A DNA stretch of 64,000 bases from Natronococcus sp. A-GB1 (GCF_029688845.1 NZ_JARUKW010000017.1:19379-83378); one strand, 5' to 3'. Shown: positions 20,013-29,502, numbered from the stretch's first letter. The notes: a model not told the origin generated them from the sequence alone. Program-made: numbers and translations.

Positions 20013-22694
20013 ATGTGCGACGGTGTGGGGGCACCTGACGAGGCTGACCGGGAGAGCGCGACCGGAGGAGTCCCGCCGGAGCAGTATCGAACGGTAGTGA
20101 ACGCGATCGGCGACGGCATCTATCAGCTCGACGCCGACAACCGGTTCGTCGCGGTCAACGACACCGTTCTCGAGTGGACGGGGTACGATCGGCAAGAGCT
20201 GCTCGGTGAGCACGTCTCGGTCGTTTTCGACGAGTACGATACCACTCGTTTCGAGCGGGAACTCCACGAGCGCCTCGAGACCAACGAGAACGCGGACGCG
20301 ACGCTCGATCTCGCGATCGAGACCGTCGACGGTGACAGCCTCCCCTGCGAGGCCCGGTTCAGCGTCCTTGAGGAGGGCGGCGAGTTCGAGGGCGTCGCCG
20401 GCGTCGTCCGCGAGACACCCGACCGCGAACGCGATCGGCCGACCTCCGTCTGGGAGACGGACGACTCGATCTCGTCGGTTATCGACGAGGCCGACGTCGG
20501 CGTGTTCGTCCTCGACGAGTCGTTCGACGTCGTCTGGGCGGACGAAACCGTCGAGACGTACTTCGGCATCAAGCGAAACGACGTCATCGGGCGGAACAAG
20601 CGAGCGGTCATCGGGGAGACGATCCGCGACCGACTCGCCGATCCGGAGGGGTTCGCGGAAACCGTCCTGGCCACGTACGACGACAACAGCTCCGTCGAGC
20701 AGTTCGAGTGCCGAGTGACGGCCGGCCCCGGCCGCGAGGGGCGCTGGCTCGAACACCGGAGCAAGCCGATCGAGTCCGGTCGGTACGCCGGCGGTCGCGT
20801 CGAGCTGTACTACGATATCACCGACCGAAAGGAGTCACAGCGGGCACGCCGCGAGAGCGAGCGGCGGTTCGAGTCGCTGGTCACCGCGGTCGACGAGTAC
20901 GCCATCTTCATGCTCGATCCCGAGGGACGGGTACGGAGCTGGAACGAGGGGGCGAAACGGATCAAGGGGTACGACGCGTCGGAGATCCGCGGCGAGCACT
21001 TCTCGGTATTCTACACCGACGCCGATCGGGCAGCCGACGTTCCGGCACGAATATTGAAAGAAGCCAGGACGGAGGGGACGAGCGAGAACGAGGGCTGGCG
21101 CGTCCGCGCGGACGGCTCGACGTTCTGGGCGAGCGTGACGCTCACGGCGATCAGGGAGGATGGTGAACTCCAGGGGTACGCGAAGGTCACCCGCGACATG
21201 ACCGAGCGACGGGAGCGAGAGCAGCAGCTCCAGCACGAGCGCGACCTAGTCGAACGGATCCTCGAGACGAGCCCGGTCGGCATCGCGGTCGTCAACCCCG
21301 ACGGGTCGACCAGTCGAGCGAACGAGCGGATGGCGACCCTGCTCGACGTGTCGCCGGACGAGAGCGAGGAGTACGCTGCGGGCCAACATGACATGTACGA
21401 CGGGGACGGGTGGCTGCTCCCGGTCGAGGAGCGGCCCGCGGGCCGCGTCTTCGAGACGGGAGAACCGCTGTACGATCTGGAGATTCGCCTGGACCGACCC
21501 GACGGCCAACCGACGTGGCTGTCGATAAACGCCGCTCCCATCGGCGTCGGCGGAGGGTCCCCGGAGCAGGTCGTCGTCACCGCGACGGAGATCACCGACC
21601 TCAAAGAGCTTGCGGAGCGCCGAAAGCACGAGCTCGAGGAGCGTGAAAAGGAGCTGGCGGCGGTCAAACTCGCGACGAGCTTGCTCGAGACCGGCGACCG
21701 ATCGGTCGAGGAGCTGCTCGAGGAGTTCGTCGCGCAACTCCCGCAGTCGTTCCGGTTCCCCGAGCGAACCGCCGCGCGGATCTCGTTCGGAAACCGGGAG
21801 GCCGTAACCGGAACGAACGAATCGTTCGAACGGATGATCACCTCCCGTGCGAGCACGGCTAACGGAACGCCGATCACGATCGACGTCGGGTTCACGGCCC
21901 CACCGTCCGAGGAGGAGACGAACGCGTTCATCGACGAGGAACAGGAGCTGATCGACACGCTCGCGACGCTCGCGAAGTTTCACTTCGAGCGCCGGGAGTA
22001 CATCGACGAGCTCCGGGCCGAAACCCGACGCCTGGAGCAGTTTGCCTACGCCGCCAGTCACGACCTCCAGGAGCCGTTGCGGATGGTCTCGAGCTACCTC
22101 CAGCTCATCGAGCGGCGGTACGCCGACGAACTCGACCAGGACGGCCGGGAGTTCCTCGCGTTCGCACTCGAGGGCGCCGAGCGGATGCGGAACATGATCG
22201 ACGGCCTGCTCGCCTACGCCCGGGTGAAGACGCGGGGCGATCCGCTGGAGCCGGTGGATCTCGACGCCATCCTCGAGGAGGTCCGATCGGATCTCGGGAT
22301 GCGAATTGCAGCGACGAACGCCGACGTCACCGCCGATCCCCTGCCCACCGTCGAGGGCGACGAGAGCCAGCTCCGGCAGGTGTTTCAGAACCTGCTGGAC
22401 AACGCGATCGAGTACAGCCACGGCCCGCCCCGGATCCACGTCTCGGCGGAACGACGCGGCCCGAGGTGGGAAATCTCGGTTCGCGACGAGGGGATCGGCA
22501 TTCCGGCCGACGAGCGCGGGCAGATCTTCGAGATGTTCCAGCGTCTGCACGGCCGCGGCGACCACGACGGCACCGGGATCGGCCTCGCGCTGTGCGAGCG
22601 GATCGTCGAACGCCACGGCGGCGAGATCTGGGTCGAATCCGAACCCGGTGAGGGGTCGACGTTTTCGTTCACCCTTCCGGCCGTCGGTGGGTGA
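20013..22694 (+). CDS. Multi-PAS sensor histidine kinase
   Basis: An 893-residue soluble sensor kinase with no membrane segments. Four PAS-like domains can be seen: about 25-130 (VVNAIGDGIYQLDADNRFVAVN), 150-275, 285-405 (YAIFMLDPEGRVRSWNEGAKRIKGY) and 410-535. A linker of about 130 residues may be GAF-related. HisKA follows with AASHDLQEPLRMVSSYLQ, phospho-acceptor His683, then the ATPase with NLLDNAIEYSHG, RDEGIGIPADERGQIFEMF and GTGIGLAL. This layout is typical of haloarchaeal cytoplasmic kinases. No response regulator is adjacent, so its partner is unknown. Its TGA stop touches the first base of an 82-bp palindromic repeat. Confidence 0.93.
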   Translation: MCDGVGAPDEADRESATGGVPPEQYRTVVNAIGDGIYQLDADNRFVAVNDTVLEWTGYDRQELLGEHVSVVFDEYDTTRFERELHERLETNENADATLDLAIETVDGDSLPCEARFSVLEEGGEFEGVAGVVRETPDRERDRPTSVWETDDSISSVIDEADVGVFVLDESFDVVWADETVETYFGIKRNDVIGRNKRAVIGETIRDRLADPEGFAETVLATYDDNSSVEQFECRVTAGPGREGRWLEHRSKPIESGRYAGGRVELYYDITDRKESQRARRESERRFESLVTAVDEYAIFMLDPEGRVRSWNEGAKRIKGYDASEIRGEHFSVFYTDADRAADVPARILKEARTEGTSENEGWRVRADGSTFWASVTLTAIREDGELQGYAKVTRDMTERREREQQLQHERDLVERILETSPVGIAVVNPDGSTSRANERMATLLDVSPDESEEYAAGQHDMYDGDGWLLPVEERPAGRVFETGEPLYDLEIRLDRPDGQPTWLSINAAPIGVGGGSPEQVVVTATEITDLKELAERRKHELEEREKELAAVKLATSLLETGDRSVEELLEEFVAQLPQSFRFPERTAARISFGNREAVTGTNESFERMITSRASTANGTPITIDVGFTAPPSEEETNAFIDEEQELIDTLATLAKFHFERREYIDELRAETRRLEQFAYAASHDLQEPLRMVSSYLQLIERRYADELDQDGREFLAFALEGAERMRNMIDGLLAYARVKTRGDPLEPVDLDAILEEVRSDLGMRIAATNADVTADPLPTVEGDESQLRQVFQNLLDNAIEYSHGPPRIHVSAERRGPRWEISVRDEGIGIPADERGQIFEMFQRLHGRGDHDGTGIGLALCERIVERHGGEIWVESEPGEGSTFSFTLPAVGG

Positions 22695-22775
22695 TACGGA
22701 TTGCTGTGGCGGTTTACTGACGCAACCACCGTTCGGCTCGCGGTTGCGCCGGAAACGACGTACAGTAAATCGTAT
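22694..22775. repeat. 82-bp palindromic intergenic repeat, copy 1
   Basis: It begins ATACGGATTGCTGT and ends ACAGTAAATCGTAT, with an inner GCAACCACCG...CGCGGTTGCGCCGG palindrome. It is the most diverged of three 82-bp copies in the window. The first base is the last base of the histidine kinase stop codon. Confidence 0.8.
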
Positions 22776-22831
22776 GAGATCGTCGCCGGAAGGACAACAC
22801 TCAGGCCCCGCGGGCTCGAACCCGCCTCCCG

Positions 22832-23215
22832 ATGCATATCGACCACGCGGGGATCGCGACCGACGACGCCGCGGAGCTTGCGGCGCTGTACGGCGAGCTG
22901 TTCGGCCTCGAAACTGTCCACGAGGAGACGTTCGATGGGATGACGGTCGTCTTCCTCGACTGCGAGAACGGCTACCTCGAGCTGCTCGAGCCCGTCGAGG
23001 ACGGCACGATCGCCAGCTACCTCGAGGCGAACGGACCGGGGATCCACCACCTCGCGCTCGCGACCGACGACATCGAGGCCGCCCTCGAGCGTGCCCGCGA
23101 GCACGACGTCGCCCTCGTCGACGAGCAGCCCCGTCCCGGCGCGTGGGGCCACACGGTCGCGTTCTTGCACCCGAAGGACACGGGCGGGATCCTGCTCGAG
23201 TTTGTCGAGCACTGA
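22832..23215 (+). CDS. mce: Methylmalonyl-CoA epimerase
   Basis: A 127-residue glyoxalase-fold protein with two beta-alpha-beta-beta-beta modules. It starts MHIDHAGIATDDAAELAALY, whose His5 is a metal ligand. GPGIHHLALATDDIEAAL gives the second His, and GILLEFVEH ends the protein with the Glu ligand. The length is right for methylmalonyl-CoA epimerase, which converts the S to the R isomer before the mutase. The mutase large subunit lies 8 kb upstream. The gene is tightly bracketed by two 82-bp repeats: one ends 56 bases before the ATG, and the other starts on the last base of the TGA. Confidence 0.92.
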   Translation: MHIDHAGIATDDAAELAALYGELFGLETVHEETFDGMTVVFLDCENGYLELLEPVEDGTIASYLEANGPGIHHLALATDDIEAALERAREHDVALVDEQPRPGAWGHTVAFLHPKDTGGILLEFVEH

Positions 23216-23296
23216 CACGGTTTACTGTACGTCAGTCCCGGCGTAACCGCGACCCGTGCGGCGGTTGCGCCGGGACATCGTTACAGCAATCCATAT
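23215..23296. repeat. 82-bp palindromic intergenic repeat, copy 2
   Basis: It starts at the last base of the epimerase stop codon. Arms are CGGTTTACTGTACGTCAGTC and ACATCGTTACAGCAATCC around a strong inner hairpin GTCCCGGCG...CGCCGGGAC. Nearly identical to copy 3 and related to copy 1. Confidence 0.85.
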
Positions 23297-23412
23297 GAGT
23301 CGCCCCATCGTTCGGCACCGCCGAGAGCAGCGCTGAGCGCTCGAGCCGACAGCTATTTCGAACCGGTCGGCAGGAAAAGGTCGGGGACGCGGAAACGGAC
23401 CGACGTTCGGCG

Positions 23413-23559
23413 CTAGTAGCCGAGCAGCCGCAGGATGATTCCCAACACGATCCCCGTGAGGCCGACGAGGATCCCCACGCCGGGGATGACGGGGATCGGC
23501 AGGAGACCGATGCCGAGCACGATCGCGAGTACGATGACGATTGTCGAGATTCTGACCAT
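23413..23559 (-). CDS. Small hydrophobic membrane protein
   Basis: A 48-residue protein from ATG 23559, almost entirely hydrophobic: MVRISTIVIVLAIVLGIGLL, then IPVIPGVGILVGLTGIV and a short tail LRLLGY. Two closely spaced membrane helices joined by a Pro-Gly turn are likely. An in-frame upstream extension to 23715 looks random and was rejected. The family was not recognised, although short proteins of this type are common in haloarchaeal genomes. No operon partner is evident. Confidence 0.6.
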   Translation of the reverse strand: MVRISTIVIVLAIVLGIGLLPIPVIPGVGILVGLTGIVLGIILRLLGY

Positions 23560-23738
23560 ACCCGTAGTATTCCACGTTGTCAGGTAGATGTTGGGCTTGC
23601 TATCTCGTTTTTCTCGGAGAACACGGGTAGAGAAGTGGAGTCCACTTCGGGCCGCCCTCCGGATAGAGACGAGAATGGACGGAGGTGTGAAAGCCGCTGC
23701 TGTGAGCGGTGGCACTCGCTCCTCACGACGTCTTCCGT

Positions 23739-24194
23739 CTACCGTAAATCGAACTCCTCGTGGAGTTGCGCTTCGAGGTGTTGAACTATCATAAGTACGT
23801 CAGTTATCTCCGTATCGATCTCTTCTATCTTCTGCTCGAGATCGATGAGTCGATTGGGGATGTTCCGCTCCACTTCGGCTACCGGGAACTGCCCACCTTC
23901 GCGGTTGGTGTAGTATAGTTTGTCGTCAAGAACGTGGGCCTCAACACGCTCGTGCCAGGCTAATTTTTCCAGTCGTGACGTAACCAGCGCGATCCGAGAT
24001 GCTCTGGCAGAATCCTTTCCACCGAGCAACGTTTGCGGAAACACCTCCGGTTTTTCATCTGTGAGATAGCCCGTCACTTCTGCTGGTCTATAGGCCTTCT
24101 CTGCATTCTCTTGGAGGTACCTCTCAATCTCTACCTCTATACAGTCGGCCCGTTTACTTTTGTCCCAACAGTCTGATTCAATATCGACCGGCAT
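23739..24194 (-). CDS. Winged-helix-like hypothetical protein with C-terminal coiled coil
   Basis: A 151-residue protein (from ATG 24194) with noticeably lower GC than its neighbours, suggesting transfer. The middle part, YLQENAEKAYRPAEVTGYLT, SRIALVTSRLEKLAWHERVE and a DDKLYYTN wing, fits a winged helix-turn-helix fold. The last 45 residues (VERNIPNRLIDLEQKIEEI and following) form a likely coiled coil for dimerisation. A TATA-like ATTAATATAC about 27 bases upstream would place the transcript start right at this ATG; an in-frame GTG at 24212 is the alternative. It is probably a DNA-binding regulator of unknown target. Confidence 0.65.
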   Translation of the reverse strand: MPVDIESDCWDKSKRADCIEVEIERYLQENAEKAYRPAEVTGYLTDEKPEVFPQTLLGGKDSARASRIALVTSRLEKLAWHERVEAHVLDDKLYYTNREGGQFPVAEVERNIPNRLIDLEQKIEEIDTEITDVLMIVQHLEAQLHEEFDLR

Positions 24195-24218
24195 CGTATC
24201 ACTTTCCTCCACCCACCG

Positions 24219-24229
24219 TATATTAATGC
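24219..24229 (-). promoter_or_regulatory. TATA box for the winged-helix gene
   Basis: The reverse strand reads ATTAATATACG about 25-30 bases before the ATG at 24194, the spacing expected for a leaderless haloarchaeal promoter. Confidence 0.5.
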
Positions 24230-24318
24230 TAGTCTATCTTTCGAATTAATACGAACATATAAATAAGTTGTTTGAGTGGGGTGCTGTAGATTTCTCCTCG
24301 TGTCTGGCAGCGCAGTAC

Positions 24319-24519
24319 ATGATACAACAGCGGGCCATCCGGCTCGTTACGACGGAGTACTCCCGTCTCACCGCACCCGGGTCCTACAACAACGATCTCC
24401 CACTACAGAACTGGCTCAAGGAGACGCTGGAGTGGCACTTCTCGTGGTTCAGCAACGGAGGCATCGCGGTGGCCCTGTACATGCGCGACAGGCCATCACA
24501 AAGCCGTAGTCTCGGTTAG
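24319..24519 (+). other. Doubtful short open frame, possibly a gene remnant
   Basis: A 66-codon forward frame starts MIQQRAIRLVTTEYSRL and contains LPLQNWLKETLEWHFSW. Composition is less biased than the shadows elsewhere, so it could be the end of a lost gene, but no start signal, partner or family was recognised. The rest of the gap 24195-24669 shows only the promoter of the winged-helix gene and nothing else I can name. Confidence 0.25.
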
Positions 24520-24669
24520 CGTCCGAAACGGAACGAATCGACGAGTGCCGTCGAACGCAGACGGAGTCGGTTTCGCGATCGTTACACCGCTCGCTCGAGG
24601 GAGACTCGAAAGCTGTCGCGGAAAGGGCGACAGACGACAAAACTTTTGGGACGGCGACGAGGTGTGAGG

Positions 24670-26007
24670 ATGATGGCCACCGAGACCGATGATCGGGTCT
24701 ACTACGTGATCAGCGACCTCCACATCGGCGGCGACGAGCAACTCGAGGACGTCGAGTTCCTCGACGAACTGCTCGAGTTCCTCGAGCGACTCGAGGAGAC
24801 CGACGAGAACGCCGAGCTGATCATCAACGGCGACGCGTTCGGGCTCTGGGAGTTTACGACCGTCGAAGGAATCGAGAAGTTCGAGGTGCTCGAGCGCACC
24901 TATCCGACGCTGTTTGAACAGTTTCGGGCGACCGGCGAGAACGTGCCGATCACGCTATTGCCGGGCAACCACGACCACGAGCTGGCAGCCTACGACGAGT
25001 ACGTCGAGCGTTTCGCCGAGTACAACGTCGAGCTGGTCCAGGACCGATGGATCAGCCGGGAGATCGGCGATCAGGCGATCCACTTCGAGCACGGCCACCA
25101 GCACGACGCCAACAACCGGATCGAGGACTGGGGCAACCCCCACGCGACGCCGCTCGGCTACTACTACAACACCCTCGTGACGAGCCGAGCGGGCCAGCTC
25201 TCCGATCGGGGACGGTACAACTGGATGAAAGACGTCCAGGCGGTGACCCCAACCGAACGGATGCCCGTCTGGCTCCTCTCGAAGTACTTCTACCGGGAGA
25301 TGAACCCGCTGTTGCGGTACTCGATGTTCCCGTTCCTGTTGCTGTTCAACATCAGCGTCATCCTCGCGGTGCTCGCGGGGCTCGATCTCGCGGGGATCTG
25401 GTCGATGCCCGTCGACCGAACCGAAGCCTTCCTCGGCCAGTTCGGTGCGGCCGGGACGGCGGCCTGGTTCTTCCTCGCGCTGAACGTCACCGTCGGCGGG
25501 CTGCTGACGCTCGTCGGGATCCCGCTGTACTTCATCCGCCGGGATATCCGGAAGACCGTCGACCGCTTCGGCGTCTTCGAGACCGAACTCACCGTCGATC
25601 CCCAGCAGCCCTACGAGAGCGCTGCCCGCGAAATCTTCTCCGAGCAGCCGGGAACGACGATCTTCTGCTACGGCCACACCCACCGACCGGGCGTCCGCGA
25701 GGTCGACGGCGGGCTGCTGGTCAACACCGGAACCTGGCTCAAGCGGCTCCACCGCCGGGACGGAATCATTGGGCTCCTCCCGCCGGTGTTTTACCCGTCC
25801 TACCAGCTGCCGGCCGTCCGCATCTCGGCGGACTCGGAGGGCGTCGCCGTCGAGTACGAACGGATGGCAAAGCCCAGCCCGGCTTCCGAGGAGCTGACTC
25901 GCACCGAGCGGTTCTTTACGGTCGGCCGGGAACCCGAACCGGATCTGCCCGACCGACACGTCGTCGAACCGCCACGCGAGAAACAGGTCGCGGAAGCGAC
26001 TGACTAA
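24670..26007 (+). CDS. Membrane-associated metallophosphoesterase
   Basis: A 445-residue calcineurin-type phosphoesterase. Metal-site motifs occur in order: YVISDLHIGGDE, INGDAFGLWEF, LLPGNHDHELAAY, EHGHQHD and FCYGHTHRPGVRE. Two hydrophobic segments (about 215-240 and 255-285) lie between the fourth and fifth motifs, so the catalytic domain is split by a membrane hairpin. The pattern recalls UDP-2,3-diacylglucosamine hydrolase-like families, but archaea lack lipid A, so the substrate must differ. The start at ATG 24670 (or ATG 24673) follows GAGGTGTGAGG, a plausible ribosome site; the longer reading from 24646 adds only a basic, shadow-like leader. Confidence 0.85.
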   Translation: MMATETDDRVYYVISDLHIGGDEQLEDVEFLDELLEFLERLEETDENAELIINGDAFGLWEFTTVEGIEKFEVLERTYPTLFEQFRATGENVPITLLPGNHDHELAAYDEYVERFAEYNVELVQDRWISREIGDQAIHFEHGHQHDANNRIEDWGNPHATPLGYYYNTLVTSRAGQLSDRGRYNWMKDVQAVTPTERMPVWLLSKYFYREMNPLLRYSMFPFLLLFNISVILAVLAGLDLAGIWSMPVDRTEAFLGQFGAAGTAAWFFLALNVTVGGLLTLVGIPLYFIRRDIRKTVDRFGVFETELTVDPQQPYESAAREIFSEQPGTTIFCYGHTHRPGVREVDGGLLVNTGTWLKRLHRRDGIIGLLPPVFYPSYQLPAVRISADSEGVAVEYERMAKPSPASEELTRTERFFTVGREPEPDLPDRHVVEPPREKQVAEATD

Positions 26008-26010
26008 TCG

Positions 26011-27438
26011 TCAGTCCGCGCTTTCAGTCGGTCGGCTGTGGCTCCCGTAGTGAGAACGGCGGGCCAGGAGGACGAACGGAACTACCGTCGCCAGCGTCAC
26101 GACCAGCAGTAGCTCCGTCCCCACGGAGAGCCCGACCAGGACCGAGACGTCGGCGTAGAACGTAAAGAGCAGAAACGCCGGGAAGACGGTCCCGATCGTG
26201 TACCGCCAGGGAACCACGAGCGGGCTCGAGATCGGTCCCGCACCGTTACGGAGCTCCTCAACCGCTTCCGGTCCGAGGACCCAGGCGGTGTAGATCATGA
26301 ACCCGGTTAGCCCGAGCACCAGGAGCAGATCGACGAGGTGGTCAGCGAACAGGGTAAACACGGCGGGACTGAACGCGTTTACGCCGCCGGTGACCGCGAC
26401 CAGGGCGAACAGTCCGCGAGTCGCGGTCGAGCGCTCGAGGTCGAACTCGTCGACCAGGAACGAGACTGGGATCTCGAGCATGCTGATCAGACTCGTGAGG
26501 GCCGCGAGCAGGACGACCAGGAAGAAGACGGTTCCGAGGATGCGACCGCCGGGCAGGTTCGCGAACGCGCCGGCGATCCCGACGAACAGGGCGCCGGGGC
26601 CGCCCTCCGTCGGCCCCGCAGCGAACGAGAACAGCAACGGGAACAACACGAGCCCGGCCAGAATTCCGACACCGAGGTTGAGTACGGCGATGGCCGAGGC
26701 GTCGAGGGGAAGCGAGCGGTCGTCGTCGACGTAGGATGCATAGGTGATCATCGTCCCGCCGCCGATCGAGAGGGTAAACAGCGCCTGGCCGGCGGCCGAT
26801 CCGAGCACCGACAGGAAGTTCTCCGTGAGGTAGGCGCCGTCGAATCCGAGGTAGAACTCGTACCCTTCCGTGGCTGCGGGTTGCTGGGCTGCCCAGATCG
26901 CAAGCGCGGCGAGGAGGAAGACGATCCCGGGCAGCATTATCTTCGTCGTCGCCTCGATACCGCGTCTGATCCCCGCGGTGACGATCACCGCAGTGGCCGC
27001 CAGCACCACCAGCTGGTAGCCGAACGCCTCGGGCCCGTAGCTGATCGCCACGAAGTGGGCCTCCGGATCCGCGAAGTACGCGCCCGTCGCGCTCTCGAGA
27101 AAGTACCGGAGGATCCACCCGCCGACAACGCTGTAGAACGACATCAGCAGGATCGCGGTGACGACACAGAGCATGCCGAGCGCCGTCCAGGCCCGCGATC
27201 CCGCGAGCGAGCTGAACGCCCCGACCGGGTTCCGGTTCGAGCGCCGGCCGATCACGAACGCAGCCAGTAGCCCGGGAACGCCGACGAAAAGGACGATGAG
27301 CAGGTACAACAGCAGAAAGGCGCTCCCTCCGTTCTCGGCGGTCATCCACGGGAACCGCCAGATGTTCCCCAGTCCGATCGCGCTCCCGACCGCGGCCAGG
27401 ATGAACCCGGCCCGGCTCGCCCAACTCTCTCGTGCCAT
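26011..27438 (-). CDS. Sodium-dependent transporter, SNF (NSS) family
   Basis: A 475-residue integral membrane protein with about twelve hydrophobic segments. The first helix carries the family signature AAVGSAIGLGNIWRFPW followed by NGGSAFLLLYLL, which forms the sodium and substrate site of LeuT-type carriers. Such proteins co-import sodium with amino acids or related amines; the substrate is not predictable. The start at ATG 27438 was chosen because it gives the usual N-terminus MARESWASRAGF; the upstream ATG at 27468 adds ten unlikely residues. Its end is 3 bases from the end of the convergent phosphoesterase gene. Confidence 0.92.
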   Translation of the reverse strand: MARESWASRAGFILAAVGSAIGLGNIWRFPWMTAENGGSAFLLLYLLIVLFVGVPGLLAAFVIGRRSNRNPVGAFSSLAGSRAWTALGMLCVVTAILLMSFYSVVGGWILRYFLESATGAYFADPEAHFVAISYGPEAFGYQLVVLAATAVIVTAGIRRGIEATTKIMLPGIVFLLAALAIWAAQQPAATEGYEFYLGFDGAYLTENFLSVLGSAAGQALFTLSIGGGTMITYASYVDDDRSLPLDASAIAVLNLGVGILAGLVLFPLLFSFAAGPTEGGPGALFVGIAGAFANLPGGRILGTVFFLVVLLAALTSLISMLEIPVSFLVDEFDLERSTATRGLFALVAVTGGVNAFSPAVFTLFADHLVDLLLVLGLTGFMIYTAWVLGPEAVEELRNGAGPISSPLVVPWRYTIGTVFPAFLLFTFYADVSVLVGLSVGTELLLVVTLATVVPFVLLARRSHYGSHSRPTESAD

Positions 27439-27756
27439 TCTGTCTCGGGCGAGCGGGTCGCCGCGCATAAGGATTATCGTTAAATTGAAATTAACTATCG
27501 TAATGATTACCCGGAAACCGAAATATTTGCTTCAGCGGACGACCAGCCCAGTATCTGATCGTAGATCTATTGATGTATGGAGTTTTAGATTTTGCTCGCG
27601 ACTCGAGTCGAAAACCGAAACGATCGCGACGGATCCGTCCGGCCGTCAGCTTTCCCGGGGCTCGTCCGTCAGTTCGGACCAGTATGTTCTCCTTTTTTTA
27701 TCATTGCTAACTATTATCGAGAGGTTCGCCGAACGTACTCGACGGAGTGATAGTAC
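27439..27756. other. Divergent promoter gap without a gene
   Basis: This 318-base interval separates two divergent starts. Near 27478-27498 it has GTTAA-7 bases-TTAAC, a small inverted repeat in an AT-rich stretch just upstream of the transporter and a possible operator. Near 27690 a T-rich TTTTTTATCA could be the TATA region for the gene starting at 27757. I see no coding sequence. Confidence 0.4.
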
Positions 27757-29502
27757 GTGACTAAGAGACGACTTTCGAGACGCGGGTTCGGAGCACTGGG
27801 CGTGAGCGCGGCGCTGTTCGCCGGTGCCGGGCGGGGCGAAGGCGGGTTCGACGTCGACGCGGGCCTCGAGGATCCGAGCGACCCTCACTCGCTCGACGGG
27901 AAGAGTATCGGCTTCTACGTCGGCAGCGAGCTCACCGAGGACGGATCGACGCTGCTTGGGGGATTCGGCCACGAGCCCTCGAGCCACTGGCTTGAAGTCG
28001 TGCCCCGTCAGGACCACGGCGAGGACGCGACCGTGACCGTCGGTGTCACCGAGGACGCCGACATCCCCGGCGAGCTGACCGAGATTCCCCAGGCAGAGAC
28101 GACGAACAAGTACGTCGCCTCGATGTACTCGGAGTGGGCGGGGTTCCCGCCGCCGCTGACCAACGGCGGGCTCAACGAACACGGCGTCGCCGCCCGCGAT
28201 ATCTGGTCGCCCTCGCGGGCCGAACTCGTCGAGCTGGCTGAGGAGGAGGCACCTCAGACTGGCCCCCAGTACTCCGACCTCGCGAAGGCGGCGATGGAGC
28301 GGGCCTCAAGCGCCCGGGAGGCCGTCGAGGTCGTCGGCGGGCTGATGGACGAACACGGCTACTCGACCTACGGCGGGAACTCCCACCTGTTCGCCGACGA
28401 GGACGAGGGGTGGGTGTTCATCAACTTCGCCCACCCGGACGGCGATCTCTGGGCGGCCGAACGGCTCGGCGCCGACGAGGTCCGGGTGTCGTACTTCGGT
28501 TATATCCGCGAGTTTCCCGTCGATCACGAGGACGATCCGGACTTCATCGGCTCGGATCGGCTAGTCGACTTCGCAGAGGAACAGGGGTGGTGGGACGGCG
28601 GGGGCGATACCCTCGACCTGTTCGAGGTCTACGGCCTGGGAGAGTTCCCCGCCGAGGCCGACGAGTACGACGCCCCCGAGTTCTACCAGGATGCACGCTA
28701 TCCGCCCGAACGGGAAGCGGAGCTCCGGGAGCTGGCGCCGGTCAGCCTCGAGGACATGCTCGCGCTGGTGCGAGACCCACGCTGGTCGACCGACCACGCG
28801 GGCTACGGTCAGGTCGCCCACCTGCGGCCCGATACCCGCGAGGAACTCCATACGCTGTGGACCGCCGTCACGAGCGCCGCGACGACGCCGTACGTCCCGA
28901 TTCCCGTCGGCGTCGAGTCGGTCCCGCCCGAGTTCCGCCAGCACCGGTATCTCACCACGAACTCGGCCGCGAACTTCCTCGACGAGGAGTGGAAGCTCCA
29001 GGAGGCCACCCGGTACGCCACACGGGAGTTCAAGCGCCTGCTGTACTTCACTTCTGCCGATCCCGAGGCGTTCTACGCCGACGTCGTCGGTGCCATCGAG
29101 GGGTTCGAACGAGAGGTGCTCGCGGAGCGCGACGCCGTCGAGACCAACGCTCGCGAACTGTTCGAGGCCGGCGAGGATCGGGCGGCCTGCGAGTACCTCA
29201 CCGAGGACACCTCGCGACGGCTGCTCGAGAGCCTGCGACTCGGGACGACGCTGGCGATGGACGTCGAGGCCGACCTCCGCGAGCGTATCGAGATCCCGAA
29301 ACCCGAGGGCAGACCCGAGCCGGGCGAGACGACGCCTCCGACCAGCCAGTCGATGGACGAGGGTCCCGACACCGAGAAGGTCCACGTCTACAGCGAGGAC
29401 CTTCACGCCGACTACCCGCGAGAACACGGGGCTTACACCGACGAGGCCGGCGGTGTTCGGGACGGGCGCTCGAGGCCGGCGCCGACGCTCGAGGACGAGT
29501 AG
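27757..29502 (+). CDS. C69-like Ntn-hydrolase/dipeptidase homologue with Tat-type signal
   Basis: A 581-residue protein from GTG 27757. The N-terminus MTKRRLSRRGFGALGVSAA is a twin-arginine signal, implying folded export. The mature part resembles peptidase C69 dipeptidases: DGKSIGFYVGSELTEDGSTL near residue 46, NGGLNEHGVAARD, a YSTYGGNSHLFADEDEGWV segment typical of the family, and a C-terminal helical region. In C69 enzymes the mature N-terminal residue is a Cys nucleophile. The aligned place here seems to hold Ser or Gly, so activity and mechanism are uncertain. No cysteine lies before residue 460. The acidic C-terminal tail is probably disordered. Confidence 0.65.
   Translation: MTKRRLSRRGFGALGVSAALFAGAGRGEGGFDVDAGLEDPSDPHSLDGKSIGFYVGSELTEDGSTLLGGFGHEPSSHWLEVVPRQDHGEDATVTVGVTEDADIPGELTEIPQAETTNKYVASMYSEWAGFPPPLTNGGLNEHGVAARDIWSPSRAELVELAEEEAPQTGPQYSDLAKAAMERASSAREAVEVVGGLMDEHGYSTYGGNSHLFADEDEGWVFINFAHPDGDLWAAERLGADEVRVSYFGYIREFPVDHEDDPDFIGSDRLVDFAEEQGWWDGGGDTLDLFEVYGLGEFPAEADEYDAPEFYQDARYPPEREAELRELAPVSLEDMLALVRDPRWSTDHAGYGQVAHLRPDTREELHTLWTAVTSAATTPYVPIPVGVESVPPEFRQHRYLTTNSAANFLDEEWKLQEATRYATREFKRLLYFTSADPEAFYADVVGAIEGFEREVLAERDAVETNARELFEAGEDRAACEYLTEDTSRRLLESLRLGTTLAMDVEADLRERIEIPKPEGRPEPGETTPPTSQSMDEGPDTEKVHVYSEDLHADYPREHGAYTDEAGGVRDGRSRPAPTLEDE

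Noticed and set aside
22803..22835. tRNA-like T-arm (GCGGGTTCGAGCCCGC on the reverse strand) before mce
   Set aside because: The stem pairs badly in tRNA register, no D-arm, anticodon arm or acceptor match was found nearby, and it sits 8 bases from a start codon. It is probably a chance palindrome.
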